Positions 18,341 to 29,300 of a stretch of 64,000 bases of DNA are shown one piece after another. The DNA lies in the NCBI GenBank assembly GCA_023369685.1, contig SACZ01000001.1:744381-808380 (forward strand), written 5' to 3'. The stretch comes from Prolixibacteraceae bacterium JC049 (GTDB lineage: Bacteria; Bacteroidota; Bacteroidia; Bacteroidales; Prolixibacteraceae). Numbering within the stretch: position 1 is the first letter of the stretch; every line of letters begins with the position of its first letter. The position numbers and the translations under genes were made by a program. The notes under the pieces were generated by a model that was not told the origin of the DNA, made no database searches, and saw nothing but the letters and a program-made list of their open reading frames with translations.

Positions 18341-21300
18341 ATGAATAATAATATATTTTGCAAGAATATCTATCTGAGATTGTTTTTGGCTGGATTTTTA
18401 CTCATTATTTCCAGTCTGACTTTTGCTCAGAAAGATTATGTGCTAAGAGGAGTTGTTACAGATAAAGTGACTGATGAGCCTTTACCTGGAGCAACTGTTG
18501 CAATTAAAAATGCAAATGGGCGATTTATAACTGGAGTAGCAACAGATCTTGATGGACGTTATACTCTTAATGTGAATATTGAAAATGCGATACTTAATGT
18601 TTCTTTCATTGGGTATAAAGATCAGGTTATAAAGCTTAGTGGTCAGAAGATTGTAAATGTCGCTTTAGGCACAGGAGATCAAAAAATTGATGAGGTAGTA
18701 ATTACAGCAACTGTAGATAAGGCCAATGATGGTTATATGCAGATTGATCGAAAGGAGTTAGCCTCTGCAATTACAAAGGTTGAATTAAAGGATGTAGCAG
18801 TTTCTTCAGCTACATCTGTAGAGGAGATGATGCAAGGACGAGCAACTGGTGTTCAATTGACAGCAGCATCTGGGGATCCTGGTTCAGGTTATACCATTCG
18901 AATTCGAGGAGCAGCATCTATTAATGCATCAAACGACCCATTGATTGTAGTGGATGGAATGCGTTTTGAAGCTCGGGGGCGAATAAGTAGTATTTCAGAT
19001 ATTACTAGTCAGACCAATAGTCCATTGGCAGATATTAACCCAGAAAGTATCGAATCATTGGAAGTATTAAAAGATGCAGCAGCAACTGCTATTTATGGAG
19101 CAAAGGGAGCTAATGGGGTAATTATAATTACAACCAAAAAAGGTAGGCGAAATAGTACTACTCTTACGTATAGTTCTAGCTTGTCAACTCAATATGCTCC
19201 TACTAATGTTCCATTGTTGAGTGGTGATGATATGAAAATATTGATTCTAGAAGGAACTCAAAATGGAAGTTCACAGTTTAGCAACCTGGATAATCCAAGT
19301 TATCCTCAATTGAGAGACGACCCAACACGTAATGATTACCATTATTACAATAATAACACTGATTGGTTGGGAGCTATTCAGAAAGTAGGTTTTACTTATA
19401 ATAATTCTTTGTCACTTCGAGGTGGAGGGAATACTACTCGTTATAGCTTCACTTTAGGTAGTGCAAACCAAACAGGAACAATTGAAACTAAAGCTTATGA
19501 TCGTTTAACTACAGATTTCAATTTAGATTATAACATTTCTGATAAGTTAACATTGAAAACGGCTGTTGGTTATACTCGTTCTAAAACCAATATGGGGGGA
19601 GATATTTCTGGCTTTGATGGACATGGAACGATTAGTGCAAAAGGAATGGCGATGCGTTATCCGTCTTTCTTACCAATTTATAATAAGGATAGCAATGGGA
19701 ATGATCTTCCTGGTTTTTATGTTCCCAATACGCGCGAGAACATTATTTATCCTCATAATTTATACAATCCTGTAGGATGGTTACAGAATGCAAAAAGTGA
19801 ATCATTTAAGAATCGCTTTCGTTCCAATTTACAGGTAATGTATGATATTATCAAAGGAGTTCGCTTGGTTAGTAAAATATCGGTTGATTTTACTGATAAC
19901 GACGAAGAGGCTTTTGTTTCTTCTGAAGCCACTAACAGAGATTGGAATAATGGCTTGGTTAATTATGCTCGGATTTCTAACTCGAATTCTCAAAATATTA
20001 CTCAAGAGAATATTTTGTCTGTGACAAAACGTATTGGAACAGATCATAAAATTACATTTTCAGGTGTTACCCGTTTGTCTTGGTATGAAGGATCAAATTT
20101 GAATATTAAAACTTCCAACTCTGGATCGTCAAATCTACAGGGAGCAGGTGCTACAAACAGGTGGACTAGACCATCGTCAGGAACGGGAGTTGATGCGAGC
20201 AATGCTCTTACGGGGCAATTGCATTATGTCTTCTTAAATCGCTATATATTTCAAGGAACTATAAATAGAGAAGGCTCTTCTCGATTCGGGGCGGGAAATC
20301 GTTTTGGTGTATTTCCTGCAGCATCTTTTGCATGGCGACTGTCTAATGAACCTTTCATTGCGAAAATGAAGTTTATCAACGATTGCCGAATTAGAGCTTC
20401 GTGGGGAAAATCAGGAAATACTCCTACTGATAAGTATTTGTATTTTAATAAATATAGTGCAAATGTGCGTTATCTCGATCAGGTAGGGGTGAAGCCAGAT
20501 AATATTCAGTTGGATATGTTGAAGTGGGAGACATCTACTACGAAAAATATTGGACTTAATATTTCGATGTTTAAGAATAGATTTAATGCTGAGTTCGAAA
20601 TATATGAGAAGTATACAAAGGATCTTTTAATGAAGCGTAATCTTCCCGGTTCGGCAGGATTTGGAAATTACTGGACAAACTTTGGCGATGTTCGAAATAG
20701 AGGGTTAGAATTGGCTTTCGATGGTCGTATTATAGATTCAGATGTAAAGTGGAATGTAAATTTTAATATCTCATTCAATCGCAATAAGATCATGTATATT
20801 CCTGACGATAACGGACTTTCAATTGAGTATGTTCATGGTTATCCTCTACAGGCTCGTGAAGGAGATGCTATTGGAACCTATTATGGTTATGTGTTTGAGG
20901 GAATTTATGCTAATGATGATGACGCAGTAGCTAAAGATGCTCAAGGACAGGTTATTGTTGATCTGGATGGAAAACCAAAGAAAGTGATTCATGCTGACCG
21001 ATATGAATACCAGGGAGGTGATGCCATTTATAAAGATCTAAATAATGATGGAATAATTAACGAGCAGGATTTTACAAAAATTGGAGATTCAACACCTGAT
21101 TATTGGGGAGGATTTGGTTCTAAATTATCGTGGAAAGGCTTTACGTTAAATGCATTTTTCCAATACCAAGTAGGAAATGATGTTATAAACCAGGCTCGAC
21201 GCGATACCGAGGCAATGAGTGGTGGTGAAAATAAGAATGCTAATCAAGCAGCTTCAGTATTACGACGTTGGCGTAAACAAGGTGATGTAACGGATATGCC

Positions 21301-21607
21301 GAGAGTAGTTTTTGGAAAGCATCATAATTCGGAAGCTTCAGATAGATATCTTGAAGATGGTAGTTATATGCGTCTGAAGCAGTTGGCTTTGACTTATAAT
21401 CTGCCATCGAAAATTTTGAGCAGGTTTCAAATTCAAAATGCGTCACTAACCTTCAATGCATATAATGTTTGGACCCTAACAAATTATTCAGGACAAGACC
21501 CTGAAATATCAATCAATACTAATAAGCCTATTGCCAAGGGATTTGATACATCCAGGACTGCAGTTCCAAAGTCATTTACGGTTGGTTTGCGTATAACTTT
21601 TAAGTAA
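18341..21607 (+). CDS. SusC-type TonB-dependent outer-membrane transporter (pair 2)
   Basis: 1088 aa. Signal peptide to about residue 30 ('LLIISSLTFAQ'); no STN domain; carboxypeptidase-regulatory-like domain about 35-110 ('GVVTDKVTDEPLPGATV'); TonB-box-like 'KIDEVVITA'; plug with 'VEEMMQGRATGVQLT', 'IRGAASINASNDPLIVVDGM' and 'VLKDAAATAIYGAKGANGV'; beta-barrel ending 'SFTVGLRITFK'. It forms the import channel with the SusD encoded immediately downstream, whose ATG overlaps this stop by one base. Transport energy comes from TonB/ExbBD, which are not in the window. Confidence 0.96.
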   Translation: MNNNIFCKNIYLRLFLAGFLLIISSLTFAQKDYVLRGVVTDKVTDEPLPGATVAIKNANGRFITGVATDLDGRYTLNVNIENAILNVSFIGYKDQVIKLSGQKIVNVALGTGDQKIDEVVITATVDKANDGYMQIDRKELASAITKVELKDVAVSSATSVEEMMQGRATGVQLTAASGDPGSGYTIRIRGAASINASNDPLIVVDGMRFEARGRISSISDITSQTNSPLADINPESIESLEVLKDAAATAIYGAKGANGVIIITTKKGRRNSTTLTYSSSLSTQYAPTNVPLLSGDDMKILILEGTQNGSSQFSNLDNPSYPQLRDDPTRNDYHYYNNNTDWLGAIQKVGFTYNNSLSLRGGGNTTRYSFTLGSANQTGTIETKAYDRLTTDFNLDYNISDKLTLKTAVGYTRSKTNMGGDISGFDGHGTISAKGMAMRYPSFLPIYNKDSNGNDLPGFYVPNTRENIIYPHNLYNPVGWLQNAKSESFKNRFRSNLQVMYDIIKGVRLVSKISVDFTDNDEEAFVSSEATNRDWNNGLVNYARISNSNSQNITQENILSVTKRIGTDHKITFSGVTRLSWYEGSNLNIKTSNSGSSNLQGAGATNRWTRPSSGTGVDASNALTGQLHYVFLNRYIFQGTINREGSSRFGAGNRFGVFPAASFAWRLSNEPFIAKMKFINDCRIRASWGKSGNTPTDKYLYFNKYSANVRYLDQVGVKPDNIQLDMLKWETSTTKNIGLNISMFKNRFNAEFEIYEKYTKDLLMKRNLPGSAGFGNYWTNFGDVRNRGLELAFDGRIIDSDVKWNVNFNISFNRNKIMYIPDDNGLSIEYVHGYPLQAREGDAIGTYYGYVFEGIYANDDDAVAKDAQGQVIVDLDGKPKKVIHADRYEYQGGDAIYKDLNNDGIINEQDFTKIGDSTPDYWGGFGSKLSWKGFTLNAFFQYQVGNDVINQARRDTEAMSGGENKNANQAASVLRRWRKQGDVTDMPRVVFGKHHNSEASDRYLEDGSYMRLKQLALTYNLPSKILSRFQIQNASLTFNAYNVWTLTNYSGQDPEISINTNKPIAKGFDTSRTAVPKSFTVGLRITFK

Positions 21608-23145
21608 TGTCACTAATGAGAAAAATGAAATATATCAATCGATTCTTACTATTGTTGGTGCTGCTTAGTAGTATCTTGATTTCGTGTGAATCGATGTTAG
21701 AGATAAAGCCAGAAGATTCTAAAGTAAGAGAAGAATTTTGGCATGTGAAAGAAGATGTTGAAGCATCAATTATAGGATGTTATGATGGAATAAAAGGACA
21801 GCTTTATACAATGTTTTGCTGGGGAGAAATCCGAGGGGAACTTGTAGAGGTTAGATCTAGTGATGCAAGTGTTAATAGCTTTAATCTTCATTTTATTAAT
21901 CAGACAATGGGGTTAACAAAATGGAATGGCTTTTATTCAAATATCAATAGAGCAAATACGGTTATTAAGTTTGCCCCTGTTGCTTTCGAATCTGATGATA
22001 CTTATTCTAAAACAGAACTAGGTTATGATTTAGGAGAATGTTTAACTCTAAAGGCATTAAACTATTTCTATCTTGTTCGTTCATTCAAAGAACTTCCTTA
22101 TACATCAGAACCTTCAGAGAATGATAAACAAAACTATTTGTTGAAACCATTATCTGGCGAACAGGTAGTTGATTCTATTCTAAAAGACCTTCATGTTGCA
22201 GAAAAGCTTGTTAGGCATAACTACAATGATCGCGACTTTGAAGATGTTAATCTTCTTCCTGCTTATAATAAAGGAAGAATTACCCTATCAACGGTTCATG
22301 CTTTAATGACTGATGTGTATCTGTTCAAAAACGATTATGCAAATGCACTGAAGTATGCCAATCTAGTGTTGTCTAATAATGATTATAAACTGTTAGATGG
22401 AGAAAATTGGTATGAAATGTTTTCTCCTGGAAATTCGTCAGAAGGGATTTTCGAACTACAATTCTCAACGAAGTATAAATATACCAATGATCTTCAGAAA
22501 TGGTTCAGTGATAGTGAAGGAGGATCGCAAACATTTATGAACCGATTGAATCAGTCAACGGGTACTTATAAACTTTGGGAAGGTGATGACGAGGAAGATC
22601 TTTATGAGGAAGATTTACGAGGTCAGTATAATACCTACCGAGCAGAAGAAAAAGATGTTATATGGAAATATTCAGGAAGCAGTACTGATCAGGATGATTA
22701 TCGTACCAGCTCAGATAGAGATCAAAATTGGATTTTTTATCGTTTGGCTGATGTTGTTTTGATGAAAGCTGAGGCTCTGAATCGTCTAGGTCGTAGCGAT
22801 GAAGCTGTAGTTGAATTGTTAAAGGTTCGTAATAGAGCTGGTTATGAGGAAGAAGGTATTGTTTACGCTTCAGTAAAAGATCTGGAATTAATGATTTTGG
22901 ATGAACGTGGTCGCGAATTAGCTTTCGAAGGAAAACGATGGTTTGATTTGGTACGTATTTCACGACGGAATAATGATCCTAATATTCTGGCTCGACGTAT
23001 TGCAGAGGCAACTTTTGGATTTGGAGGAGGACAATCCTCTATTTTAGCTCGCTTGGTAGATCCTGATTCTTGGTATCTCCCAATTCATCAGTCAGAACTA
23101 GAGCTTAATCCTAACTTGAAGCAAAATCCTTATTACAGATATTAA
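21607..23145 (+). CDS. SusD/RagB lipoprotein (pair 2)
   Basis: 512 aa. The ATG at 21607 overlaps the SusC stop (TAATG); ATG codons at 21616 and 21625 are alternatives. Lipidation Cys27 follows 'SSILIS'. SusD features are 'MLEIKPEDSKV' after the lipobox, the helical core and the C-terminal 'ILDERGRELAFEGKRWFDLVR' region ending 'WYLPIHQSELELNPNL'. It acts as the ligand-binding lid for the preceding SusC. Its stop again overlaps the next gene's ATG by one base, implying translational coupling SusC-SusD-FAS1. Confidence 0.95.
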   Translation: MSLMRKMKYINRFLLLLVLLSSILISCESMLEIKPEDSKVREEFWHVKEDVEASIIGCYDGIKGQLYTMFCWGEIRGELVEVRSSDASVNSFNLHFINQTMGLTKWNGFYSNINRANTVIKFAPVAFESDDTYSKTELGYDLGECLTLKALNYFYLVRSFKELPYTSEPSENDKQNYLLKPLSGEQVVDSILKDLHVAEKLVRHNYNDRDFEDVNLLPAYNKGRITLSTVHALMTDVYLFKNDYANALKYANLVLSNNDYKLLDGENWYEMFSPGNSSEGIFELQFSTKYKYTNDLQKWFSDSEGGSQTFMNRLNQSTGTYKLWEGDDEEDLYEEDLRGQYNTYRAEEKDVIWKYSGSSTDQDDYRTSSDRDQNWIFYRLADVVLMKAEALNRLGRSDEAVVELLKVRNRAGYEEEGIVYASVKDLELMILDERGRELAFEGKRWFDLVRISRRNNDPNILARRIAEATFGFGGGQSSILARLVDPDSWYLPIHQSELELNPNLKQNPYYRY

Positions 23146-24791
23146 TGATTAACCATAAATTATTGAAAATGATAAAACGATTCAATATATACATCATAGT
23201 GCTGTTAGGAGTTTTACTTTATACTTCGTGTAAGGATGATGATAATAGCTTCCTACAGCTAGATAAAGAACGACGTCCGATGATGACCACTGAATGTAAA
23301 TCAGATAGTAGTTTAACTCTAATATCTCAAGTACTAGAGAAAGCCGGACGTGCAGATCTAATGAACACTTATGGTTCATATGCTTTATTTGCCCCTAATG
23401 ACAATGCTTTCGAAGCTTGGTTAATTGAAAATAAAAAATCAAGTATTGAAGATTGTTCAAAAGAGGAGTTGATAAAACTGCTTGACTATCATACATTAAT
23501 GCGTGCGAGAGACCTTACTGCATTGCGTACAGGCACATTAAGTGATACTACCATTAGTGGCGATCGACTTTTTCTTGAGTTAAATCGTGGCCTTAATGAT
23601 ATGCGAATTAATAAGACAGCGAAGTTGTTAAGAACAAGTGAAGTGGGGAATGGGCGTCTGCATGTATTATCTGAGGTACTTACTCCTCCGGCTGGTAATA
23701 TCTACGATTACCTGAAGGAGTCTGGAAAATTTAATATACTGTGTCAAGCTTTTGAAGAAGCTGGGTTAGTTGATACTTTGCGTATGCAAGAATTTCATCA
23801 TCCAATGTCTGATGATGAGTATTCTAAGTGGAATGTATCTTATACTGTGCTGGCAGAAACTGATGAAGTGTATACAAATGATGGCTATGCTAATTATGAT
23901 GCATTAAAGGCTGCAATATTGGAGCGTAATGCTGGCGCTTTATCAGAAGCAAAAGCTATTGAAGCTTTTGCTCGCTATCATATCATAAGTGATTTAAGAT
24001 ATGTATTCCAGATGCATCGCGAAGAGAGTTACAGAACATTAGCACTTAATCGTACACAAATAATACATGTAGATAGTTCCGATATTGTAATTCCTCAACC
24101 ATTATTAAATGCGACAAAAGACGAGTCTGGTTCTTTGGTTGGAGGTGTTCGTATCGAGTATGATAAATCAGATCGAGTGCTTCAGAATGGAGTAGTACAT
24201 CAGTTGGATGGTGTATTATTTATACCAACTTCATTTGATAGGCCTATTCCAATTTATAGAGAATGTGAAAATGGCTTACGCTACTATAATACTACTCTAG
24301 GGATTGCTGAGGATTTTGATGGTATTCGCTATAGTGCAGGACGAGTTTCGACAACTATTGCAGAGGGCTATAGTACAAAATTTGCAGATGACTATGGAGT
24401 TGCTCTGGGTTACTATCCTGAAGAAACTGCAGATTGGGTTGAATTTGTAATTCCCAATGTTGTTCCCGGCGAGTATCAGGTGCTTTTATCTTATAAGCGC
24501 GATAAAGGAAATGCCTCAAGAGAGGTGAATGTTTATTTCCGTAACGATAAAGAACCATTTAACTGGCGAACACAGTTGATCAAGAAAAAACTTGATCTGG
24601 GTGATCCAGATGACAAGGTTAATGATCCTGTTTTTGGACAAGATCGCTTGTTGTCTACAGTGACTATTGACACTTATGGGGATTATACAATTCGTTTTGC
24701 TCATGCCGATAAAAGGTATGCTGTTTATGATTTGATAAAATTGATACCAGTTGCTACTGCAGACGAAGAGGAAGAAACTGATGAAAACTAA
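23145..24791 (+). CDS. two-module FAS1 lipoprotein with C-terminal beta-sandwich
   Basis: 548 aa from ATG 23145 (one-base overlap with SusD); ATG 23169 is an alternative. The lipobox is 'LYTSC' followed by K-D-D-D, resembling the acidic export signal (K followed by two or more D/E) that sends Bacteroidota lipoproteins to the cell surface. FAS1 module 1 is about 45-185 ('YALFAPNDNAFEAWL' to 'NGRLHVLSEVL') and module 2 about 190-365 ('YTVLAETDEVY' to 'NGVVHQLDGVLF'). The C-terminal ~170 residues look like a jelly-roll ('WVEFVIPNVVPGEYQVLLSY'), a fold common in carbohydrate-binding modules. Probable surface accessory subunit of the SusCD complex; ligand unknown. Confidence 0.82.
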   Translation: MINHKLLKMIKRFNIYIIVLLGVLLYTSCKDDDNSFLQLDKERRPMMTTECKSDSSLTLISQVLEKAGRADLMNTYGSYALFAPNDNAFEAWLIENKKSSIEDCSKEELIKLLDYHTLMRARDLTALRTGTLSDTTISGDRLFLELNRGLNDMRINKTAKLLRTSEVGNGRLHVLSEVLTPPAGNIYDYLKESGKFNILCQAFEEAGLVDTLRMQEFHHPMSDDEYSKWNVSYTVLAETDEVYTNDGYANYDALKAAILERNAGALSEAKAIEAFARYHIISDLRYVFQMHREESYRTLALNRTQIIHVDSSDIVIPQPLLNATKDESGSLVGGVRIEYDKSDRVLQNGVVHQLDGVLFIPTSFDRPIPIYRECENGLRYYNTTLGIAEDFDGIRYSAGRVSTTIAEGYSTKFADDYGVALGYYPEETADWVEFVIPNVVPGEYQVLLSYKRDKGNASREVNVYFRNDKEPFNWRTQLIKKKLDLGDPDDKVNDPVFGQDRLLSTVTIDTYGDYTIRFAHADKRYAVYDLIKLIPVATADEEEETDEN

Positions 24792-24805
24792 CTAAAGCTT
24801 AAAAA

Positions 24806-26302
24806 ATGAAAAATAGAATATTATTATTTGGGCTTTTATCTCTCTTTTTCTTATCACTTTTCACATCATGTGATAATGATTTGTGGGATAAACATTACGA
24901 TACATCAGCCAATCGCAGCGAGAATGTGCGAAACGTATTGGCTGGATTGAAAGAGAAGGGCTATACAAAATATGCTGAGGCATTAGTGAAATTAGAGATT
25001 GATGAAGTCTTAAACTCAGGGATGAATTTCACATTCTTTGTAGTGAATGATAATGCATTTACAGCAGCTACTGCCGGAAAGAATGATGATGAACTGAGGC
25101 AGATGATGTTGAATCATATTTTCTTAGAGGATCTTAAAGCTGTCGATTTTAAAGATACGCTTTACACAGGTATGGCAGGTGAAAAACTCTGTATCTGGAT
25201 GGATCGATTAGAGATGGGAAATTATCACAATGAAAAGGTGAGTATTACTCAAACAGATATTGATATTCCTTCGGCTACTTTGTTCGAATTAGATAAGTTT
25301 GTTGAGATACATCCTTCTATGGAAAACTATCTGGCATCTGATTTTCCTACATTTTATAATTCATTCCAAAATCTGTTAATAACAGATCCTGCTAATTATG
25401 TTGTTAGTCAGGTTGTGTCATCGGAAGGAATTGTTTCTGATACTACATACAATAGAAAATTTATTGATTCAGGGAAGAAAGTTGAGAATGTTGCAGTCTT
25501 AGTGCAGTCCGATGAATTTATTTCAGACCAGATAGGAAGTTATGAAGATATAATTCTACCTGTTGTAGACCATGATAATGATGGTGCTTCCGCTCTGTTT
25601 AATGTCGCTATGTTTCAGCCATCAATTAAAAAACAGATAATTAAAAGTTATCAGCAGAATATCGATTCAACATGGACTTTGGTGAATAGCAAAGGAGACG
25701 AATTGAATTTAAATGCAGATGCAGTTGTTGGTACAAAATTATTCAGTAATGGAAATAAAGTGCTGTTTTGCGATTCTCTGTTTGTTTCAGAAGATCTTCT
25801 TACGGAGTATGTAGAAGGGTTGAAATCTCCTATCTTTTTGGCAGAGAAGAAGTTTAAACCTAATTCAGGAATATTCACAGCTAAAGGCCCGTATTATAAA
25901 TTTTCTGTATGGGGAGGTTTCATGTGTATATATATAGATCAAAAGAAAATTGCCTTGGGTGACTATCTGGAGTTGGATGTTGGTGGTCTTGGCATAGGTA
26001 CTTATGAAGTTTTCTTTCTCTATCATCAGAAAACCCGCTTTGTTGATTTGGACTTTACTTTAGATGATACGTCAATAGGTATTGTTAACATGTCGGAGGC
26101 TAAGAATGTAGGATATAAAAACGATGTTCGACATGGGATTAAACTTAAACAGAAGACATGTGAGGTACAGTTAGAGGATATTGTCATTACTGAGTTTAAT
26201 CCAGAACATAAGCTTCGAATGACAATTTGTGGGGGAATGGATAGAATTAATAATGATCAGATTATGATGCCTCACTCAGTTGTGTTTAGACTTAAGCAGT
26301 AA
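24806..26302 (+). CDS. FAS1-like lipoprotein with degenerate second half
   Basis: 498 aa. Lipoprotein signal with Cys22 ('SLFTSC'). One FAS1-like module is readable at about 40-125 ('FTFFVVNDNAFTAA', 'LRQMMLNHIFLEDL'). The usual closing 'NG-x-x-H-x-x-D' signature is missing, so the fold has diverged. The C-terminal ~150 residues form a beta-rich domain ('YLELDVGGLGIGTYEVFFLY') that parallels the C-terminal sandwich of the preceding FAS1 protein, suggesting the two derive from a common ancestor and act together. It lies 14 bases after the previous gene and 19 bases before the next SusC ATG. No catalytic motif seen. Confidence 0.75.
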   Translation: MKNRILLFGLLSLFFLSLFTSCDNDLWDKHYDTSANRSENVRNVLAGLKEKGYTKYAEALVKLEIDEVLNSGMNFTFFVVNDNAFTAATAGKNDDELRQMMLNHIFLEDLKAVDFKDTLYTGMAGEKLCIWMDRLEMGNYHNEKVSITQTDIDIPSATLFELDKFVEIHPSMENYLASDFPTFYNSFQNLLITDPANYVVSQVVSSEGIVSDTTYNRKFIDSGKKVENVAVLVQSDEFISDQIGSYEDIILPVVDHDNDGASALFNVAMFQPSIKKQIIKSYQQNIDSTWTLVNSKGDELNLNADAVVGTKLFSNGNKVLFCDSLFVSEDLLTEYVEGLKSPIFLAEKKFKPNSGIFTAKGPYYKFSVWGGFMCIYIDQKKIALGDYLELDVGGLGIGTYEVFFLYHQKTRFVDLDFTLDDTSIGIVNMSEAKNVGYKNDVRHGIKLKQKTCEVQLEDIVITEFNPEHKLRMTICGGMDRINNDQIMMPHSVVFRLKQ

Positions 26303-26321
26303 CTCAAAAACGGATTTAATT

Positions 26322-29300
26322 ATGAAAAAAATCAAAATATATTACTCTTTCATACTACTGTTTTTTTGCAGTGTGCTGATGGGCGGATTTGTTCAAGCAC
26401 AGGAAAAGATGGTTGTAAAGGGTAAAGTCGTTTCTTTAGTCGACAATACACCTCTGGAAGATATCAATGTGCGTGTTGTTGGCGTAGCTAAACTCTTCGA
26501 GGCGACTAATGCCAATGGAGAATTTACCATTGAAGTTCCATCTCCTTTAGTAACCATGGAGTTTTCTTATCCCAACTATAAGCAATATACAGTTTTCTTG
26601 AATGGGAACTCTAATATATTGGTGAAGATGGTTCCTGAAGGTTATCCTTCATTGCTTGACGGTATTGTTGTTGCTGATAAAACACAACAAAAGCGGTTTA
26701 TTGCTGAAGCTGTGACAGGACTTAACGATACTAAATTTAGAGAGAGAGCATTTGCAACAATCGATCACTACCTAACAGGAAGAGTGGCAGGTTTGCAAGT
26801 AACCTCATTTAACGGTGCTCCTGGTGTTGGAGTTGACTTGGTTCTTCGTGGAAGAACTTCTATTTATGCAGGGAATTCACCTCTTTATGTGGTTGATGGA
26901 GTGATGGTTAATACAATTCAGTCAGATAACCTTTCATTGGGCTCGTTTAATAGTGAATTGCTATATATAAATCCAGGTGATGTAGAGTCGGTTACTGTGT
27001 TGAAAGATGCTGCAGCAAAAGCAATGTATGGAGCTAGAGGGGCGAATGGAGTTGTAATGATCGATACTTATAAGGGACAAAAAGGTAATTCAAAGATTGA
27101 TTTTACCATAAATAGTGGAATCAAGAGTGTTGATAATACTATTAGCCTTTTAGATGCCGATGAACATCGTCATTATATGATGGAAATGGCAGGTTCTGAA
27201 TTAGGAAGTATTAATTTGGTGCGAAGCACTTATGGACGTTATATTTTTAATGACCCAACTTCAGATTTGTACCAGAAATATAACAACTCTACTAATTGGC
27301 AGGATGAGTTATTGAATCAGGCACTTTATAGTAATTCGCACTTCCGCATTAGAGGAGGTGACGATATTTCGAAATATACATTTAGTGTTGGTTATTATGA
27401 TGAAGAAGGAGTGATTGAGAACTCTGATTTGAATCGCTTATCAGCACGTTTCAGTTTAGACTATTCAATTAATGACCGATTGACATATGGAAATAGTATT
27501 TCATTTTCGAAAGTGACACAAAATCAACAGATGCAGGCGGGGGCTCGTTACAATCCATTACTTCAGGCTTTGCGAAAAACACCAATAACGACAATTTATC
27601 AGCAAAGTATTGATGGTGTTGATAAACCTGTTTTTGCGGATTACGACTTTTTAGGAATAAGTAATCCGTATGCTATGGCATCAGGAATCAAAAACAAAAA
27701 GGTTGTTACATCAATTAATGGAAGAGTATTTGGTGAATATAAAGCCAATGAAAGATGGAACGGTTATGCTTCGATTTCGCTGGATCATGTTTCACAACAA
27801 GATATTGTTTTTATTCCTGCATTAGGTGTTGCTCCATATAACGATAAACGCCGTATTTCTGATCAGATCTACGATAAACAAACATTTATTACATCGAAGA
27901 TTGAGGCAGACTATAATAATCGTATTGATTATGTGCATGATATCTCAGCTAAAGTAGGTGTAGAAATGTTGGTTAATGAGTTTAAGCATCGTCGTGCTTC
28001 AACATATAACTCAAACTCCGATGATTTTACATCGCTGGGACAAGGTTTGTATACCGATACTCTTTCAAGTGAGAATGTTGATTGGTCAATGATATCAGCT
28101 TATGTGAATGCACGTTATCAATATAAAGAGAAATATTTAGCAAAACTAACGGTAAGAGCTGATGGTTCTTCTCGTTTTGGGGTTGATAATCGAGTAATTG
28201 TTTTTCCTGCTTTAGGTCTAGGGTGGCGTATTGCTAAAGAGGATTTTATGAAAGATGTGCCATGGATCGATGAGTTGAAGTTGCGTGCGAGTTACGGTGT
28301 TACAGGTAATCATAATATTGGAAACTATAGTTCTCGGTTGCTTTATGTTCCTGCTAATTACAAAAATCTGGGAGGAGTTGCTCTAGGACAGGTTGCAAAT
28401 GAAGAACTTAAGCCAGAGATGATAAGTGAATTCAATCTGGGGATTGATTGGTCAATTTTTAATGAGCGACTGAACCTGTCTGTTGACCTTTATGATAGAA
28501 CTAACAATCAACTATTGGTGTACGATAAAATGCCTCAGTTTACGGGATTTCCATATGCAATTGTAAATGGAGGAAAGGTTAATAATAAAGGTATTGAACT
28601 AGCTCTTGGAACTCGCATTTTTAATGGAAATTTTAAATGGGACATTGATGCTACTGTTGCATTTAATAATAATGCGGTAACTGAGTTGCCAGAACGCACT
28701 TCTGAGATAATAACTAATTACAATGGAATTACATCAAAGGTAAGTGTTGGTCGGGCATTGGGAGAGTATTATGGGTATGTATTTGATGGAGTGTATGCTA
28801 CCGATGCAGAAGCATCTCTTTATCAGAACGGTGATGTTCATGGTTACTCATACGACGCTTTTAAAGGAGGAGATGTAAGGTTTAAAGATCTGGATGGAAA
28901 TAATATCATTGATGAGAATGATCAAGCATATTTGGGAAATTCTTCTCCTGATATTTTTGGTTCTTTCTCTACTCGTATCAGCTATAAGGGATTCGAATTA
29001 AGTGCTATGATTGATTATCAATTGGGGCGTGAAGTCGTAAATGGTATGCGAATGCTTACTGAAGGAATGAGCGATTTCTCAAATCAAAATGTTGCAGTGA
29101 ATCGCCGTTGGATGCAACAAGGTGATCAGACTAATATGCCACGCTTGGTGTATGGTGACCCTGCGGGGAACAACCGTTTCTCAAGTCGCTGGATCGAGAG
29201 CGGCGATTTTGTGCGTTTGCGTAATGTTACATTGAGCTATACTCTTCCTAAACAGATGACTCAGAAATTGCATTTACAGCAAATTAGGTTATTTGTAAGT

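Noticed and set aside
26280-26321. Upstream ATG for the third SusC
   Set aside because: It lies inside the preceding FAS1 gene and adds a polar stretch before the signal peptide.
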